DNA of 64,000 nucleotides from Cricetomys ansorgei. Taxonomy: Eukaryota > Chordata > Mammalia > Rodentia > Nesomyidae. Positions 43,125 to 53,909 of the stretch are shown here, one piece after another; the stretch's first letter is position 1; every line of letters starts with the position of its first letter. The DNA lies in contig JAMJFZ010000320.1 of NCBI GenBank assembly GCA_026225945.1, positions 15,196,001 through 15,260,000 of the forward strand, in the 5' to 3' direction. The notes beneath the pieces were generated by a model. The model was not told where the DNA came from. It saw nothing but the letters and a program-made list of their open reading frames with translations, and searched no databases. The position numbers were made by a program, and so were the translations under genes.

Positions 43125-45510
43125 GCGACCTGCTGATGATTCTACATGTGCCAGAATAACGTGGGGAATGACTCCATCCTGTGGTGCCTCTGACCGGTGG
43201 CCGTTCCGGCTGGCCCCCTTGGCTGGTCTTACTTGGCTTCAGTGCTCTGGAGCACCTAAACTCTGCAGAGAGGTGGCATGAAAATGTCTTTGATCTCTGT
43301 GAGATTCTGTCCAGCCGTGGAGAGCTGGAGTGAGAAGATGGGATGGGACTGATACAGTGAGTGAAGGAGTCCAGTGTGGGGCCGGGGAGGAGGAGCAAAG
43401 CCAAGAGGCAAAGCTGAGAACAACTGATCTACAGCTACAGGGCAGCAGCACCCACCAGAACCGATGGGGGCCACAGGCCTGGCAGGCCTGGAGTCTCTGC
43501 TGGGCCATACAGGAACCCACAGTAGGGACGTGTGTCTAGAGAAAAGAACAGCTGACAGGGGGATACTAACCCCAAAGGAGGGACATGGTTGAACACCGAA
43601 GCCTGCTGCAGAAAAGCCACTCGGACGAATCCTTCCATGCAGCCCAAGAGGACATAGGAATAGAGCACCCAGGGCTGCACCTTGACAGTGCCTGGCACAT
43701 CGCAAGAAAGAAACCACGTACGTGGACCACCACGAGCAGAAGTCCTCTTTATGTTCTAATTGTAAGAATAATCTTCCCAAGAACCTTCTTGGTGTTTTTC
43801 TGTGTTTGGGACTCCTTGTATGCTGCATAGTTTTCAAAACCTGAAACAATGGTAGGAAGGGAAGCAGTGTGCCCTTACGGAGAGAAGGAAATAGATTTCC
43901 CTTTGTGTGCCGCTGGAGATGGGTAGTGGATCCCCAGAACTTTCCCTCTGGGCTCTACCTTGTGAGATAGTTATCGCAGGAGAAAGATCAACTGTCATTA
44001 TATAGGCAGCTGCTTTCCAAAGGGGCATGCGCCAGATGGCTGGAAGTTTCTGTGATGAAGAATTATGAGAATGTTCTTTTATTCCTGATGAGTAGAGAAC
44101 TTTTAGCTCTTTCTAGCCACTGGCTGTGTGTCAGGGTGACACGCTGTTTGAGCTTTGAGGAGAGGTGTCTCCTGGAGGCAGTATAGCCGTGTGTGGGCTG
44201 CACAGCCGGATCAGGCAGTGTTTCTTCCACAGTGACCGTGGTTTTCTCTGCGGCTTTGGATTCTAGAATAACTCCAGTGAAGATGTGTGTGCTGCAGAGC
44301 TTTGAGCTTTGGCTGGTTCTTATGAGCTTGCTTTGGGGGAGCTGGACCGGATGCAATTTAATGCACTGGGGTTGCTGGGATTGTAAGAATATGCCCCCTG
44401 TCTGCCCCAAGAATAATGTGAAGTGACTTTTAACGTGTGTAACGTCGATGCTAATAAACAGGTGTATAGTAATGGTTCTAAGTTCTAGGAATTAAATGTC
44501 TGGACGAAGGAAGAGAAGAAAGATAAAATACTACCTGGAGTGCCAATGAGGCTTCAGAATGGGACTTCCCGGAAGCCATAGTGAGAAGGGAGAGGTGGGA
44601 ACATGCCAGTTTCTCAGAGAAGATAATACTTCTGAAATGTTGGAACGAATCTCACCCACATGCATCCCCGGCTTCTCTTGTCCCGCTAAGCAGCCATACC
44701 CAGCCCTCGGCTGCAGCTGCTCCCAAGGAGGGAACGGTGTGGTTCTTACAGCACAACCATCTGCCTTTGATCAGAGTCCGGAGCCAGAGAGAGATCAGAG
44801 ACTCTCCTCAGGAGATGCTGTCAGAGGAGCATTCTCTCTAGTTTAATGTGAGGGTCGTACATTTATCAGGTTGGGGCAAGGGAGGGTCTTTTGGTATTCA
44901 GAGGTAAGGCCATTGGTTAAAACAGAGATGCTGGGGTAGGCGCTTAGGTAAACAATTTTGCCAATCATAGCCCATTCCTTGAAGGGGTTGGAGTTTTGCT
45001 GTGGCTTGTAGAGACTGCAAAGTGGAGAGGCCAGGGATCCTGCCAGCTCCTCATTTCAGGCTGGGGTTCCAAGCGCCCTTGACCGAGCTTCAGCCACCAC
45101 ACTGAAAGACTGCTGTGTTTAGTCCCTGTTATTCTGTGATGATTCAGTCCGAGTCCTTCATTTTGCTAATTTTCTCTACTATTTCCTTAACTATTATAGT
45201 CACTCCTTTTCTTTGTAGTCCCCAAACTGCCAGTGAGCTCCTGATTTGTGCCATTAGGAGGTATAGAAAGGGGAAGAAAGTCATTTCAGTCCTGGTTAAA
45301 GTCATTCATGGCATGTCACTGTGACTCAGTTCTTGCTATCTGATTTTTTAAAACAATCTGTATTCCTTAAGACCACAGAATGAAGAATTATTCATGTTTT
45401 TAAGTCTCTGTGGCTGTGTAAATCCTACCTAGCCATCAGTGCCCTTGGGATCAGAGCCCTAACCAGGAGATCAATGTTAGAGCATGACTTGCCTTTAAAA
45501 AGCTTGTCAC
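43125..45510. other. Unannotated; 197-codon minus frame of unknown status
   Basis: 43256-43849 on the minus strand is the longest frame not explained by simple repeats. It is Cys/Pro/Ser/Leu-rich, with no recognisable domain, and overlapping frames of 69-93 codons are open on both strands. I do not call it a gene. 44000-45500 shows nothing recognisable. Confidence 0.4.
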
Positions 45511-45514
45511 TCGT

Positions 45515-45692
45515 AAGCCTGGGGAAGCTTCAGAATCATCTGGGGAGCCTTACAAAATCCCATACTGCCAGACCTGTCCCCGACTGACAGGTCCCATCCC
45601 ATACTCCCAGGCCCTATCCCACACTGACTAGATTAGATTCTCAGATGGTGGGTCTCAGCCATGTGGTGTTTATAATGGCTGGTGTTTTAACT
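45515..45692 (+). mobile_element. MER5-like hAT-Charlie element
   Basis: CTTCAGAATCATCTGGGGAG, then repeated CAGACCTGTCCC / CAGGCCCTATCC segments, then GATTAGATTCTCAGATGG, matching the MER5A outline. The middle has a local ~27-bp triplication of a CCCATACTNCCAG-like motif. Confidence 0.65.
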
Positions 45693-46844
45693 TCATGCAA
45701 CTGCAGAGAGACCCCCACAGCCCCTGGTCAGTGCTGATTCTCACTGTCAGCTGTGTAGTCCTTGTGTAGTCAGCCTTCAGCTTAAGGTTAGTCTCCAGAA
45801 TAGGACAGAGATTACTAAGTGGGCTATAAACTGTCCAGTCCAGGTCTGATGTAAAACCGGACGTCACCTTACTGGAGAGAGAGCTGTCCTCGAAGAAACA
45901 GAGAGAGAAGCAGCAGAGAGAAGAGTAACTCAGCCTGCATGGTCCGAGAGGAACCTGCCCTATGGGCCTGCTTAGCTTGGCCTGTCCTGCCTATTGGGTG
46001 CCACTCATAACAGCAACAGCACCATGATGGTTCATGCAAGTGACCCTTCACAGTTGTGTGAAAAGCTGGAAAAGCCACTGAAAAGCAGTTTTCAGTGGTG
46101 TGAATAAAACAGGCTAAGTGACATACAGACACACACACAGCCTGGCAGGTGCTGGATCCGGTCTGACACCCAGGACTGACAACCCTTGAATTCAACCTGA
46201 ACAGAATAAAATATTATTTCTGAGGATATCTTTTTCATAAAATACTTCACCGTTCTTAAAAGCCTCAATTCTCGTGTGTATTTGATCAGCCTCTGCTTGG
46301 GACAGGCTTGATGGAAGCAGCCACTTGTGTATCCTTTCTTGCAGCAGAGGTTGCACAGTTCAAGGTCCCTGCAAGGCCAAATGACCCTTGGGGAACAAGC
46401 GGTCTCTTGGGAGCCAAATAACTCATTGTGGAATGACTTATTGGTTAGATTTGGGACATGACCCACCACCAGAGCTGTGGATGTCAGCGCTGAAGGAGAA
46501 ATGGTGAGCTACGAGCCTCCAGGTCCTGTGGGAGCTTCCCAGACCAGCACTGGAGTGCTTGGCTCTCTGGTGCCTGCTTGTTGACTTTCATAGATGAAAG
46601 AAATGCATTTTATTATGTTTAATTTATTATTCTGGATCTCTGTTACAGCTGAGTCTAACCCTTACATGTTTGTATCAAAGAGACTACATCAACAATTTAT
46701 ATGCCTAAAACATTGTCATTTTTTGGACATGAATATTTCATAGTAAGGGCTGAAAGTTGATCAAAGTCAAAGCTCCTCTGAATTCTTCTCTTAGTCTGCC
46801 TCTCGGTTTTGATAACAGCTGTGTTTATCACTCTTTGTGTATGT

Positions 46845-46925
46845 TTATCTCATTTGATCCCTTATGAGGAGTTACAACTGTTATCCCCATCTTACAGATG
46901 TAAAAACTGAGTCCAAAAAGACAAA
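46845..46925 (-). mobile_element. MIR SINE, minus
   Basis: ACTGTTATCCCCATCTTACA, then GATGTAAAAACTGAG: the canonical reversed MIR segment. Confidence 0.8.
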
Positions 46926-46984
46926 AGTGATGGGACAGTCCCTGGCTGTTTCTTCCACCTTACTTGGGCAGTTGAGCTGTCTCC

Positions 46985-47125
46985 TGTGTTCCTGTTCTTC
47001 TCAGCAACACCAGCCCTCTCTAGTGACTTCTGTGCACCCTGAGTCTCCTCCTCTCAAGCGAGCCTTCCTTGATTCTTCCGTCATCCCATGATCCTGTTCC
47101 CTTAACAGTGCCTTGTGTATCTTCT
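46985..47125 (+). mobile_element. L2 fragment
   Basis: CTCTCAAGCGAGCCTTCCTT, then GATTCTTCCGTCATCCCATG, resembling the L2 untranslated region. Diverged. Confidence 0.5.
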
Positions 47126-47340
47126 GACTGCACCACTGAGGCCTATGACCCCTCCTCCCTAGCAACCGTTGACTCCTGACAGTTCTAGGCCGTGATGGGA
47201 TGTTGATGAGCCCAGCCTTAGCCACAGCTGCTGTGGCTTCATGGACGCAACAGCCATGTTATATCTAGAGAACAGGGGTTCACACGCCTCCCCATCCTGA
47301 TCTTACGTACGTTCTCTCCCTCGTCCATAATGTCCCTTGA

Positions 47341-48939
47341 GCCTTGAAGGGGGCGGTGGAGACGTCCCCTCTAGGGCCGAGCCTTGAAGGGGATGATGGA
47401 GATGTCCCCTCTAGGGCCGAGCCTTGAATGGGATGATGGAGATGTCCCCTCTAGGGCCGAGCCTTGAAGGGGATGATGGAGATGTCCCCTCTAGGGCCGA
47501 GCCTTGAAGGGGATGATGGAGACGTCCCCTCTAGGGCCGAGCCTTGAAGGAGGCGATGGAGATGTCCCCTCTAGGGCCGAGCCTTGAAGGAGGCGATGGA
47601 GATGTCCCCTCTAGGGCCAAGCCTTGAAGGAGGTGATGGAGATGTCCCCTCTAGGGCCGAGCCTTGAAGGAGGCGATGGAGATGTCCCCTCTAGGGCCGA
47701 GCCTTGAAGGAGGTGGTGGAGACTTCCCCTCTAGGGCCGAGCCTTGAAGGGGATGATGGAGACGTCCCCTCTAGGGCCGAGCCTTGAAGGAGGCGGTGGA
47801 GATGTCCCCTCTAGGGCCGAGCCTTGAAGGGGATGATGGAGATGTCCCCTCTAGGGCCGAGCCTTGAAGGGGATGATGGAGACTTCCCCTCTAGGGCCGA
47901 GCCTTGAAGGAGGCGGTGGAGATGTCCCCTCTAGGGCCGAGCCTTGAAGGGGATGATGGAGACGTCCCCTCTAGGGCCGAGCCTTGAAGGAGGCGATGGA
48001 GATGTCCCCTCTAGGGCCGAGCCTTGAAGGAGGCGATGGAGATGTCCCCTCTAGGGCCGAGCCTTGAAGGAGGTGATGGAGATGTCCCCTCTAGGGCCGA
48101 GCCTTGAAGGAGGCGATGGAGATGTCCCCTCTAGGGCCGAGCCTTGAAGGAGGTGGTGGAGACTTCCCCTCTAGGGCCGAGCCTTGAAGGGGATGATGGA
48201 GACGTCCCCTCTAGGGCCGAGCCTTGAAGGGGATGATGGAGACTTCCCCTCTAGGGCCGAGCCTTGAAGGAGGCGGTGGAGATGTCCCCTCTAGGGCCGA
48301 GCCTTGAAGGGGATGATGGAGATGTCCCCTCTAGGGCCGAGCCTTGAAGGGGATGATGGAGACTTTCCCTCTAGGGCCGAGCCTTGAAGGAGGCGGTGGA
48401 GATGTCCCCTCTAGGGCCGAGCCTTGAAGGGGATGATGGAGACGTCCCCTCTAGGGCCGAGCCTTGAAGGAGGCGGTGGAGATGTCCCCTCTAGGGCCGA
48501 GCCTTGAAGGGGATGATGGAGACGTCCCCTCTAGGGCCGAGCCTTGAAGGGGATGATGGAGACTTCCCCTCTAGGGCCGAGCCTTGAAGGAGGCGGTGGA
48601 GATGTCCCCTCTAGGGCCGAGCCTTGAAGGGGATGATGAAGACGTCCCCTCTAGGGCCGAGCCTTGAAGGAGGCGGTGGAGATGTCCCCTCTAGGGCCGA
48701 GCCTTGAAGGGGATGATGGAGACGTCCCCTCTAGGGCCGAGCCTTGAAGGGGATGATGGAGACTTCCCCTCTAGGGCCGAGCCTTGAAGGAGGCGGTGGA
48801 GATGTCCCCTCTAGGGCCGAGCCTTGAAGGGGATGATGAAGACGTCCCCTCTAGGGCCGAGCCTTGAAGGAGGTGATGGGATGTCCCCTCTAGGGCCGAG
48901 CCTTGAAGGAGGCGGTGGAGATGTCCCCTCTAGGGCCGA
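47341..48939. repeat. 40-bp minisatellite, 40 units, with higher-order structure
   Basis: Forty head-to-tail copies of a 40-base unit: GCCTTGAAGG, a variable box (GGATGATGGA, AGGCGGTGGA, AGGCGATGGA, AGGTGATGGA or AGGTGGTGGA), a second variable box (GATG, GACG or GACT followed by TCCCCT), then CTAGGGCCGA. All units are 40 bases except unit 39, which lacks one A. GC is about 60% and every unit keeps at least one CpG. A truncated precursor-like piece (GTCCCTTGAGCCTTGAA) stands just before unit 1. The order of variants is not random (see findings). Stops recur in all frames, so it is not coding. The high identity between units indicates recent turnover and probable length polymorphism. Confidence 0.98.
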
Positions 48940-48944
48940 GCATC

Positions 48945-49785
48945 CAGTCATCACTTCTCATCACTTTGATGCTTTATGGGTCTCTGCCTTCAAGGCAACC
49001 CACTTTATTTTCTTGAAGATCTTTTGACATAGGTCATTCTAGCCAATCCCACTATTGGCATCTGTTCTTGTCCTGTTATCTCATGTGCCAGATGTGTGCA
49101 TAATTTCCAGAGCCTCGGTTTGATAGGTAGTTTTTTCTCGGGTCATGCATGGTATTTCTTCTTTGCTCTCAGCAGGATGGCTTAGCTACTAATGACTTCA
49201 CAGTGTGAATAGACTTGCAAACTATTAAGCCACAGTGATCTTTTACATGCAGTCCTGGGGGGTTGGGGGGATGATAATTGTAAATGAACATAGGCATGAA
49301 TTCATTGAGAAAAAACGGTGCTCTGGGTTCCAAAGTACACAATCGCTACCCCTGTCTTTAACAGGGGAATAAGAAGTCATGAATTTTCAGAGTTGAGAGA
49401 TGGGCTGCTGGGTCGAGGAGTGAAGGGTTCTGTGCTGGAGCTTCCCCAGGGGTGGTCAGACCGACTGCATTATCTGTCATCGAGTCCCATTCAAAGAGCA
49501 CACAGCCGGGTTAGGTTGACCCCACCTTGAAATTCCTCCAGGGCGCAGGGCCCCTCCGTCAGGCCCCTTCTAGTCCCTAGCACCCAGCACGGCACCTCCG
49601 TGGACAGGCCCCCTACGTTAGTGTCTGCGGAAGGAATGCATCCTCGCACACTGCCGCCTCTGCTCCCTGGCTGCTTTTTCTCTGGTTTTTCAAGCGTTTT
49701 ACTCTTTTAGCATTCAGCTCATTGAACTTACCTGCTCAGAAGTTGGGGAGAAGCAGCAACCTGACGAACCGGAACCCAAGGACAG
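48945..49785. other. No recognisable gene; possible L2 remnant near 49545
   Basis: 49545-49640 (CAGGCCCCTTCTAGTCCCTA, GCACCCAGCACGGCACCTCC) may be an old L2 3' piece. Nothing else seen. Confidence 0.4.
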
Positions 49786-49789
49786 GCTC

Positions 49790-50425
49790 TAACTGCCACC
49801 CCTGTCTTTTTGTTTTTGTTTCTGATTTTATCGTTTGTAACTATCTTGGGGTTACGGTTCAGGAACCTTAACATTCACGTTGCTGTGCAACACCGACGTT
49901 ACAATCTACCTCCTTTCATCTTCTCAAACTGAAACACTTTGCCTGTTAGACCAGTGGTTCTCAACCTTCCTAATGCTAGGGCCTCTTAACACAGCTCCTC
50001 AAGCTGGGATGACCCCAGACCACAAAATTATTTTCATTGCTACTTCAAAACTGTGATTTTGCCACCAAGCGGTGTCTCGGTTCCTAAGAATATGTGTTTT
50101 CTGATGGTCACGACCCACAGATTGAGAACCACTGTCTTAGCCAGTAACTCCTTGCTTCCTCTCCCTTTGGCTCCCAGTAACCCCCGACCGTTCTCTACCT
50201 GGATCTGAGTGGGCTAAGTACCTGACTGTAATTGGACTGCTACAGAATTTGTCCTTTCGTTGCTGCCGTGTTTCACTTAGTACAGTGTCTTCAAGATTCA
50301 TCCATGTTGAAACACGTGTTAAACTCTCCATCTTTTTTTTAAAGCTAATACTGCCATATTTGTACTCACGTTCCATTCTCCCATCTGTCAATGGACACGT
50401 GGGTTGCTTCTTTTGTGGCAATATA
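49790..50425 (-). mobile_element. L1M LINE-1 3' fragment, minus, interrupted by URR1
   Basis: The reverse complement contains AACATGGATGAATCTTGAAG, ACTAAGTGAAACACGGCAGC and CACGTGTCCATTGACAGATG, characteristic of old mammalian L1M 3' regions, and the plus-strand left end TTTTTGTTTTTGTTT is the remnant poly(A) tail. The element is split by the URR1 at 49952-50134. Confidence 0.8.
49952..50134 (+). mobile_element. URR1-type hAT-Charlie DNA transposon
   Basis: Begins CAGTGGTTCTCAACCTTCCT and ends TTGAGAACCACTG, so the terminal inverted repeats are intact. Flanks TGTTAGAC (49944-49951) and TCTTAGCC (50135-50142) match at 6 of 8 positions. Inserted into the L1M. Confidence 0.95.
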
Positions 50426-50509
50426 ATATCTTCTAAGTTTCCCCTCCCTATGAGTTGTGGGCCAAGGGATTCTTTAAAGACCATTTGCATCCTCAAAATG
50501 TAAAACTTG

Positions 50510-51395
50510 TGTCTTAGGGACGCCATCAAGAAAGTGAAGATTCAACTGTTAAACAGGAGTAAATATTTGGAACTCATGTGTATGTATCTATGACTCGTAT
50601 CCAGAAAACAATAGGACTCTTACAACTGGACAACAAAAGGGTCACCCAGTTTAAAATGGGCAAAGGGTCTGAGACATGCAGATAACCAACAGACACTGGG
50701 AAAGTTCTCACCGTTCCTGTGAGTATGCAGATCAGATCCACACTTCACGGGCAGTTAAATCGGCAGAGTAACAGGTGTTGAGAAAAGGGGCCTTCACACA
50801 ATGCAGCGTGAGGGGGAGCCCACAACTACGGAAGACAGTTTAGCACTCCCCTCGAAATGCTAAGCATGAAGTTCCCAGAGTACCTAGCAATTCTGTTCTT
50901 ATCTACCAAAGAGAAAGAAGACAAAGCTGCACAAACAACTTGAGCACTGGTATCCATAGCAGCATTACTGATGGCCAGAAAAACTGGCAACAACCCAGAC
51001 TTCCTTTGCTGGTAACAAAGTCCACAAAATACGGTCTGTTCGCATAACGGAAATGTATCTAACAACAAAACAAACGGGTTGCTTACTGATACCTCTTACA
51101 ACCTGAGTGGGTCCCAAAGTCATGCTCAGTGAAAGAAACCAATAATGAAAAGCAACATTGTATGATTATGTTTCTACAAAATGCCCAGAATGGGCCAATC
51201 TGGAAGGTGGGCCAGTGGTTACCATTGTGGCGTAGTGGGTGGGTCATACGGCAAATCCAGGACTGGCCACTGATGTGGGGATTTGTTTCGGATGATGAAA
51301 ATGTTCTAAAATTAGACTACATGAGTTGTATATTTAAGTAAATGAACTTGATGGTATGTAAATTATAGTCCAATAAAGCTGTTTGAAAAAATATT
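50510..51395 (+). mobile_element. L1M LINE-1 3' fragment
   Basis: Forward L1M landmarks: CTTACAACTGGACAACAAAA, ATCCATAGCAGCATTACTGA, CTCAGTGAAAGAAACCAATA, GATGAAAATGTTCTAAAATT, and a final TCCAATAAAGCTG. Old and full of indels, with no intact ORF2 frame. Confidence 0.88.
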
Positions 51396-51399
51396 TGGC

Positions 51400-52735
51400 A
51401 GCCATATCCCAGCATTCCACAGGGTGAGGATGTCATGGAGATGGATTTTTCACCCAATATCAGGTAGAATTCTGAGAAGAAATTAGGGAAATTGGCATAG
51501 AAAACACAGAGGAAAAGTGAAAATTAGAATGTTTTGTTTCCTGTATGTGTAAGGAATTTTTTGGCAATATTTACCAATTTTCTAAAAATATAGCGTGTTT
51601 TTCTTTCATCAGTGACAAATTAGTGGGGCTGATTAATTAATGATCAGAGTTAATAGAATCAAGTCCAACAGCAGAGAACGTCAACAGCCTTAAGGGTGCT
51701 TTTGTTCTGTTCCTCCTTGAGCTCTCTTTCTCTCTCCGTGGGTGAGGCCATGTGCACCCAGGTCACTGCCTGTCTAGAGTTGTCACCCATCTGCATTGGA
51801 CTCCCTTCTTCCTTAGTTGGTGTTTTGTCCCTGCTGCTCACCTGACCTTGGAAAACCAATAATCCTTCTTCGATAAATTCATCTCAGGCTTGGTAGATGT
51901 ATGGTGAAGGTTAATTGAGGGTTGGGATATAGCTTGATGTGGAGAAACTGCCTTGTATGTGAGAGACCATGGGAGTTTACCTCTAGTAACACACACATAC
52001 ACACACACACGCATATGCACACACACAAGTATATACATGTACACACACACACATGCACTTGAGAGAGATTTGTTTACTAATCTTTCAAAAAAGTTTTACC
52101 TGTCAAATTAATTTGTATCTCCGATCACTTGCTGATGTGTTGCACATGGCCACACATTGACTGGACTTTCCCTGTAGCAATCTTCCCATTGCTTCTGTGG
52201 CTCCCCCAAGGTCTTGAGTGTGAGTACCGGTGTACTCCCTCTACCAGGTTGTAGACTCCTGCAACGACCAAGGCCAGCTTTAAATCCCACAGTTGCCATG
52301 CCAGGTAGCCATTCACTGGGTTCCGAGTGGATGGCCTGTCAGACAGGAGCCAGAAAGAAATGACTTCTGTGTGGTAGTGGTTTTCTTCAGCCAATGTCTG
52401 CGAAAGGAACGCTCCGTGGCCAGCACCCTGTTGTATGCCGAAGAATGCATGTGAGCTCCCGTTTGATTGACTATGACCTGGGCTTACAAGCACGCAAACA
52501 TGACATTAAATCACACGGATTAAGCCTCAAGAATGAACGTAATGTTTGGCTCTTCTCCCTTAGAGTCTGTGAATAATATTTGTGGTTCCAGAACCTTCCA
52601 GAGGTGCCTCTGGAATGTGAGCTCTAGAGGCCTTGGTTTTTGTTGGCAGGGCTGATCAAAGCTATCCGTCATGTGGAGGGTTAGGCCAACGAGAAGGCAA
52701 ACCTACTTCAGAGCCACGCACGACTTGTATCAGAT
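51400..52735. other. No recognisable gene; CA-rich tract at 51985-52055
   Basis: An imperfect CA tract (ACACACATACACACACACAC) lies at 51985-52055. Remainder single-copy-looking. Confidence 0.45.
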
Positions 52736-52740
52736 GATTT

Positions 52741-53420
52741 TAAAATGCTTTTTTTTTTCTAATTTTAATAGTAATTGTGCTTATTTCTGAGGTGCAGAAT
52801 TTCGGTGCTTATTTCGGTAGGTGCATACAGTGTGTGATGAATGGGATGGGGCAATTTGCATATCCAGCACCTCAGACCTGTGTTAGAGACATTCAAGATC
52901 TCCTTTACTAGCTATTATGAGGTAGACAATTAATTATTGTCAACCATCATCAGCCTTCAACTTTGTACAAGATTATAAATTATTAATCCTGTCCAGCTAT
53001 TCCCTTGAACCCATTAACTAACCTTTCTCTAGTCTTCTTGACCCCAATCCCTTCCTGGGTTCTCTTAATCGCTATTCTCAACTTCAAAAAAAAAAAAAAA
53101 GATGGACTTTGTTTAGCTTCCAGATATGTGAGAACACACAGCATTTGTCCTCCTGTGCCCAAATTACTCTTTTAGCATAATATCCTCTAGTTGCACGCTG
53201 CTGAGATTGACCGACAGGATTTTATGTTTTGTGGCTAGATGGTATTTCACCCTGTGTATATCCCACATATTTCCTTTGTCCATTTATCTGTTGATGGACC
53301 GCTTGGGTCGATTCCGTGTCTCAGCAGTTGTGGTTAGCACCACGATAAACATGGTAACACACCAGACTTTCAAAACAGAGGTCTCGTTTATGCCCATCTC
53401 ATTTTGTACTCTAATCTGCT
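52741..53420 (-). mobile_element. L1M (L1MA/MB-like) 3' region, minus
   Basis: Plus-strand landmarks of a reversed L1: GGGGCAATTTGCATATCCAG, TATGTGAGAACACACAGCAT, TTGCACGCTGCTGAGATTGA, CATTTATCTGTTGATGGACC, CGATAAACATGG. Ends with a T-run at 52749. A 15-base A run at about 53086 interrupts it. Confidence 0.88.
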
Positions 53421-53861
53421 TTCCCTTCACCACAAAGAATGTTAAGCACTTCTTTAATTTCTGTATGTTTCCCACTGAACTCCAAGCACTGTGACAAATT
53501 CAATGACAGAAGTTTAATCTCCATTTCAGCAAGCTGGGCTCCAGAAGGGTGTGTGAGGATGTGTTGTGAACCTTGTTTTCTCCGCGCTGTGGCCAGCATT
53601 GTGAGGCAAGAAGTCAAACGCCTTCTCGCCATGGCCGTTCAGCTCCTCAGGGTCAGCTCCGGGGGTTCTTGTCCTCTGTACTGACGGCGTACCCCTCTCC
53701 ATGGGCAAGGAGAGCCTGAGAGGCAGGAGACAGGCTTTGAGGACTGGGCCAGCTTTGACTTTGGATGAGCCCTCGTCCTAAGGCACGCTGGCCTCGTGGG
53801 AGAAGGGACTGTTGTCATAATTTTGGATGTTCCATTGTTTCTGAATTGTATTTCTTTTCAG

Positions 53862-53900
53862 AATGATGAAACCCCAATTATATCACTTGGAGAAAGACCG
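53862..53900 (+). CDS. Candidate 39-base microexon, product unknown
   Basis: A strong acceptor (GAATTGTATTTCTTTTCAG, ending 53861) and a perfect donor (GACCG then gtgagt at 53901) bound 39 bases, exactly 13 codons. In phase 0 it reads NDETPIISLGERP; in phase 2 it reads MMKPQLYHLEKD; the third frame has a stop. As its length is a multiple of three, inclusion or skipping would keep the downstream frame, as is common for regulated microexons. The phase-0 reading is compatible with the exon ending at 966, the phase-2 reading with the exon at 387-480. I do not recognise the protein. It lies 440 bases downstream of an L1 remnant but is not part of it. Confidence 0.45.
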
Positions 53901-53909
53901 GTGAGTCTC

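Noticed and set aside
47341..48939. CRISPR array
   Set aside because: Units are contiguous 40-mers with no spacers, and the genome is clearly mammalian.
47341..48939. Firm CTCF-site array
   Set aside because: The unit matches only part of the CTCF core and lacks the GGC block, so a firm call is not justified.
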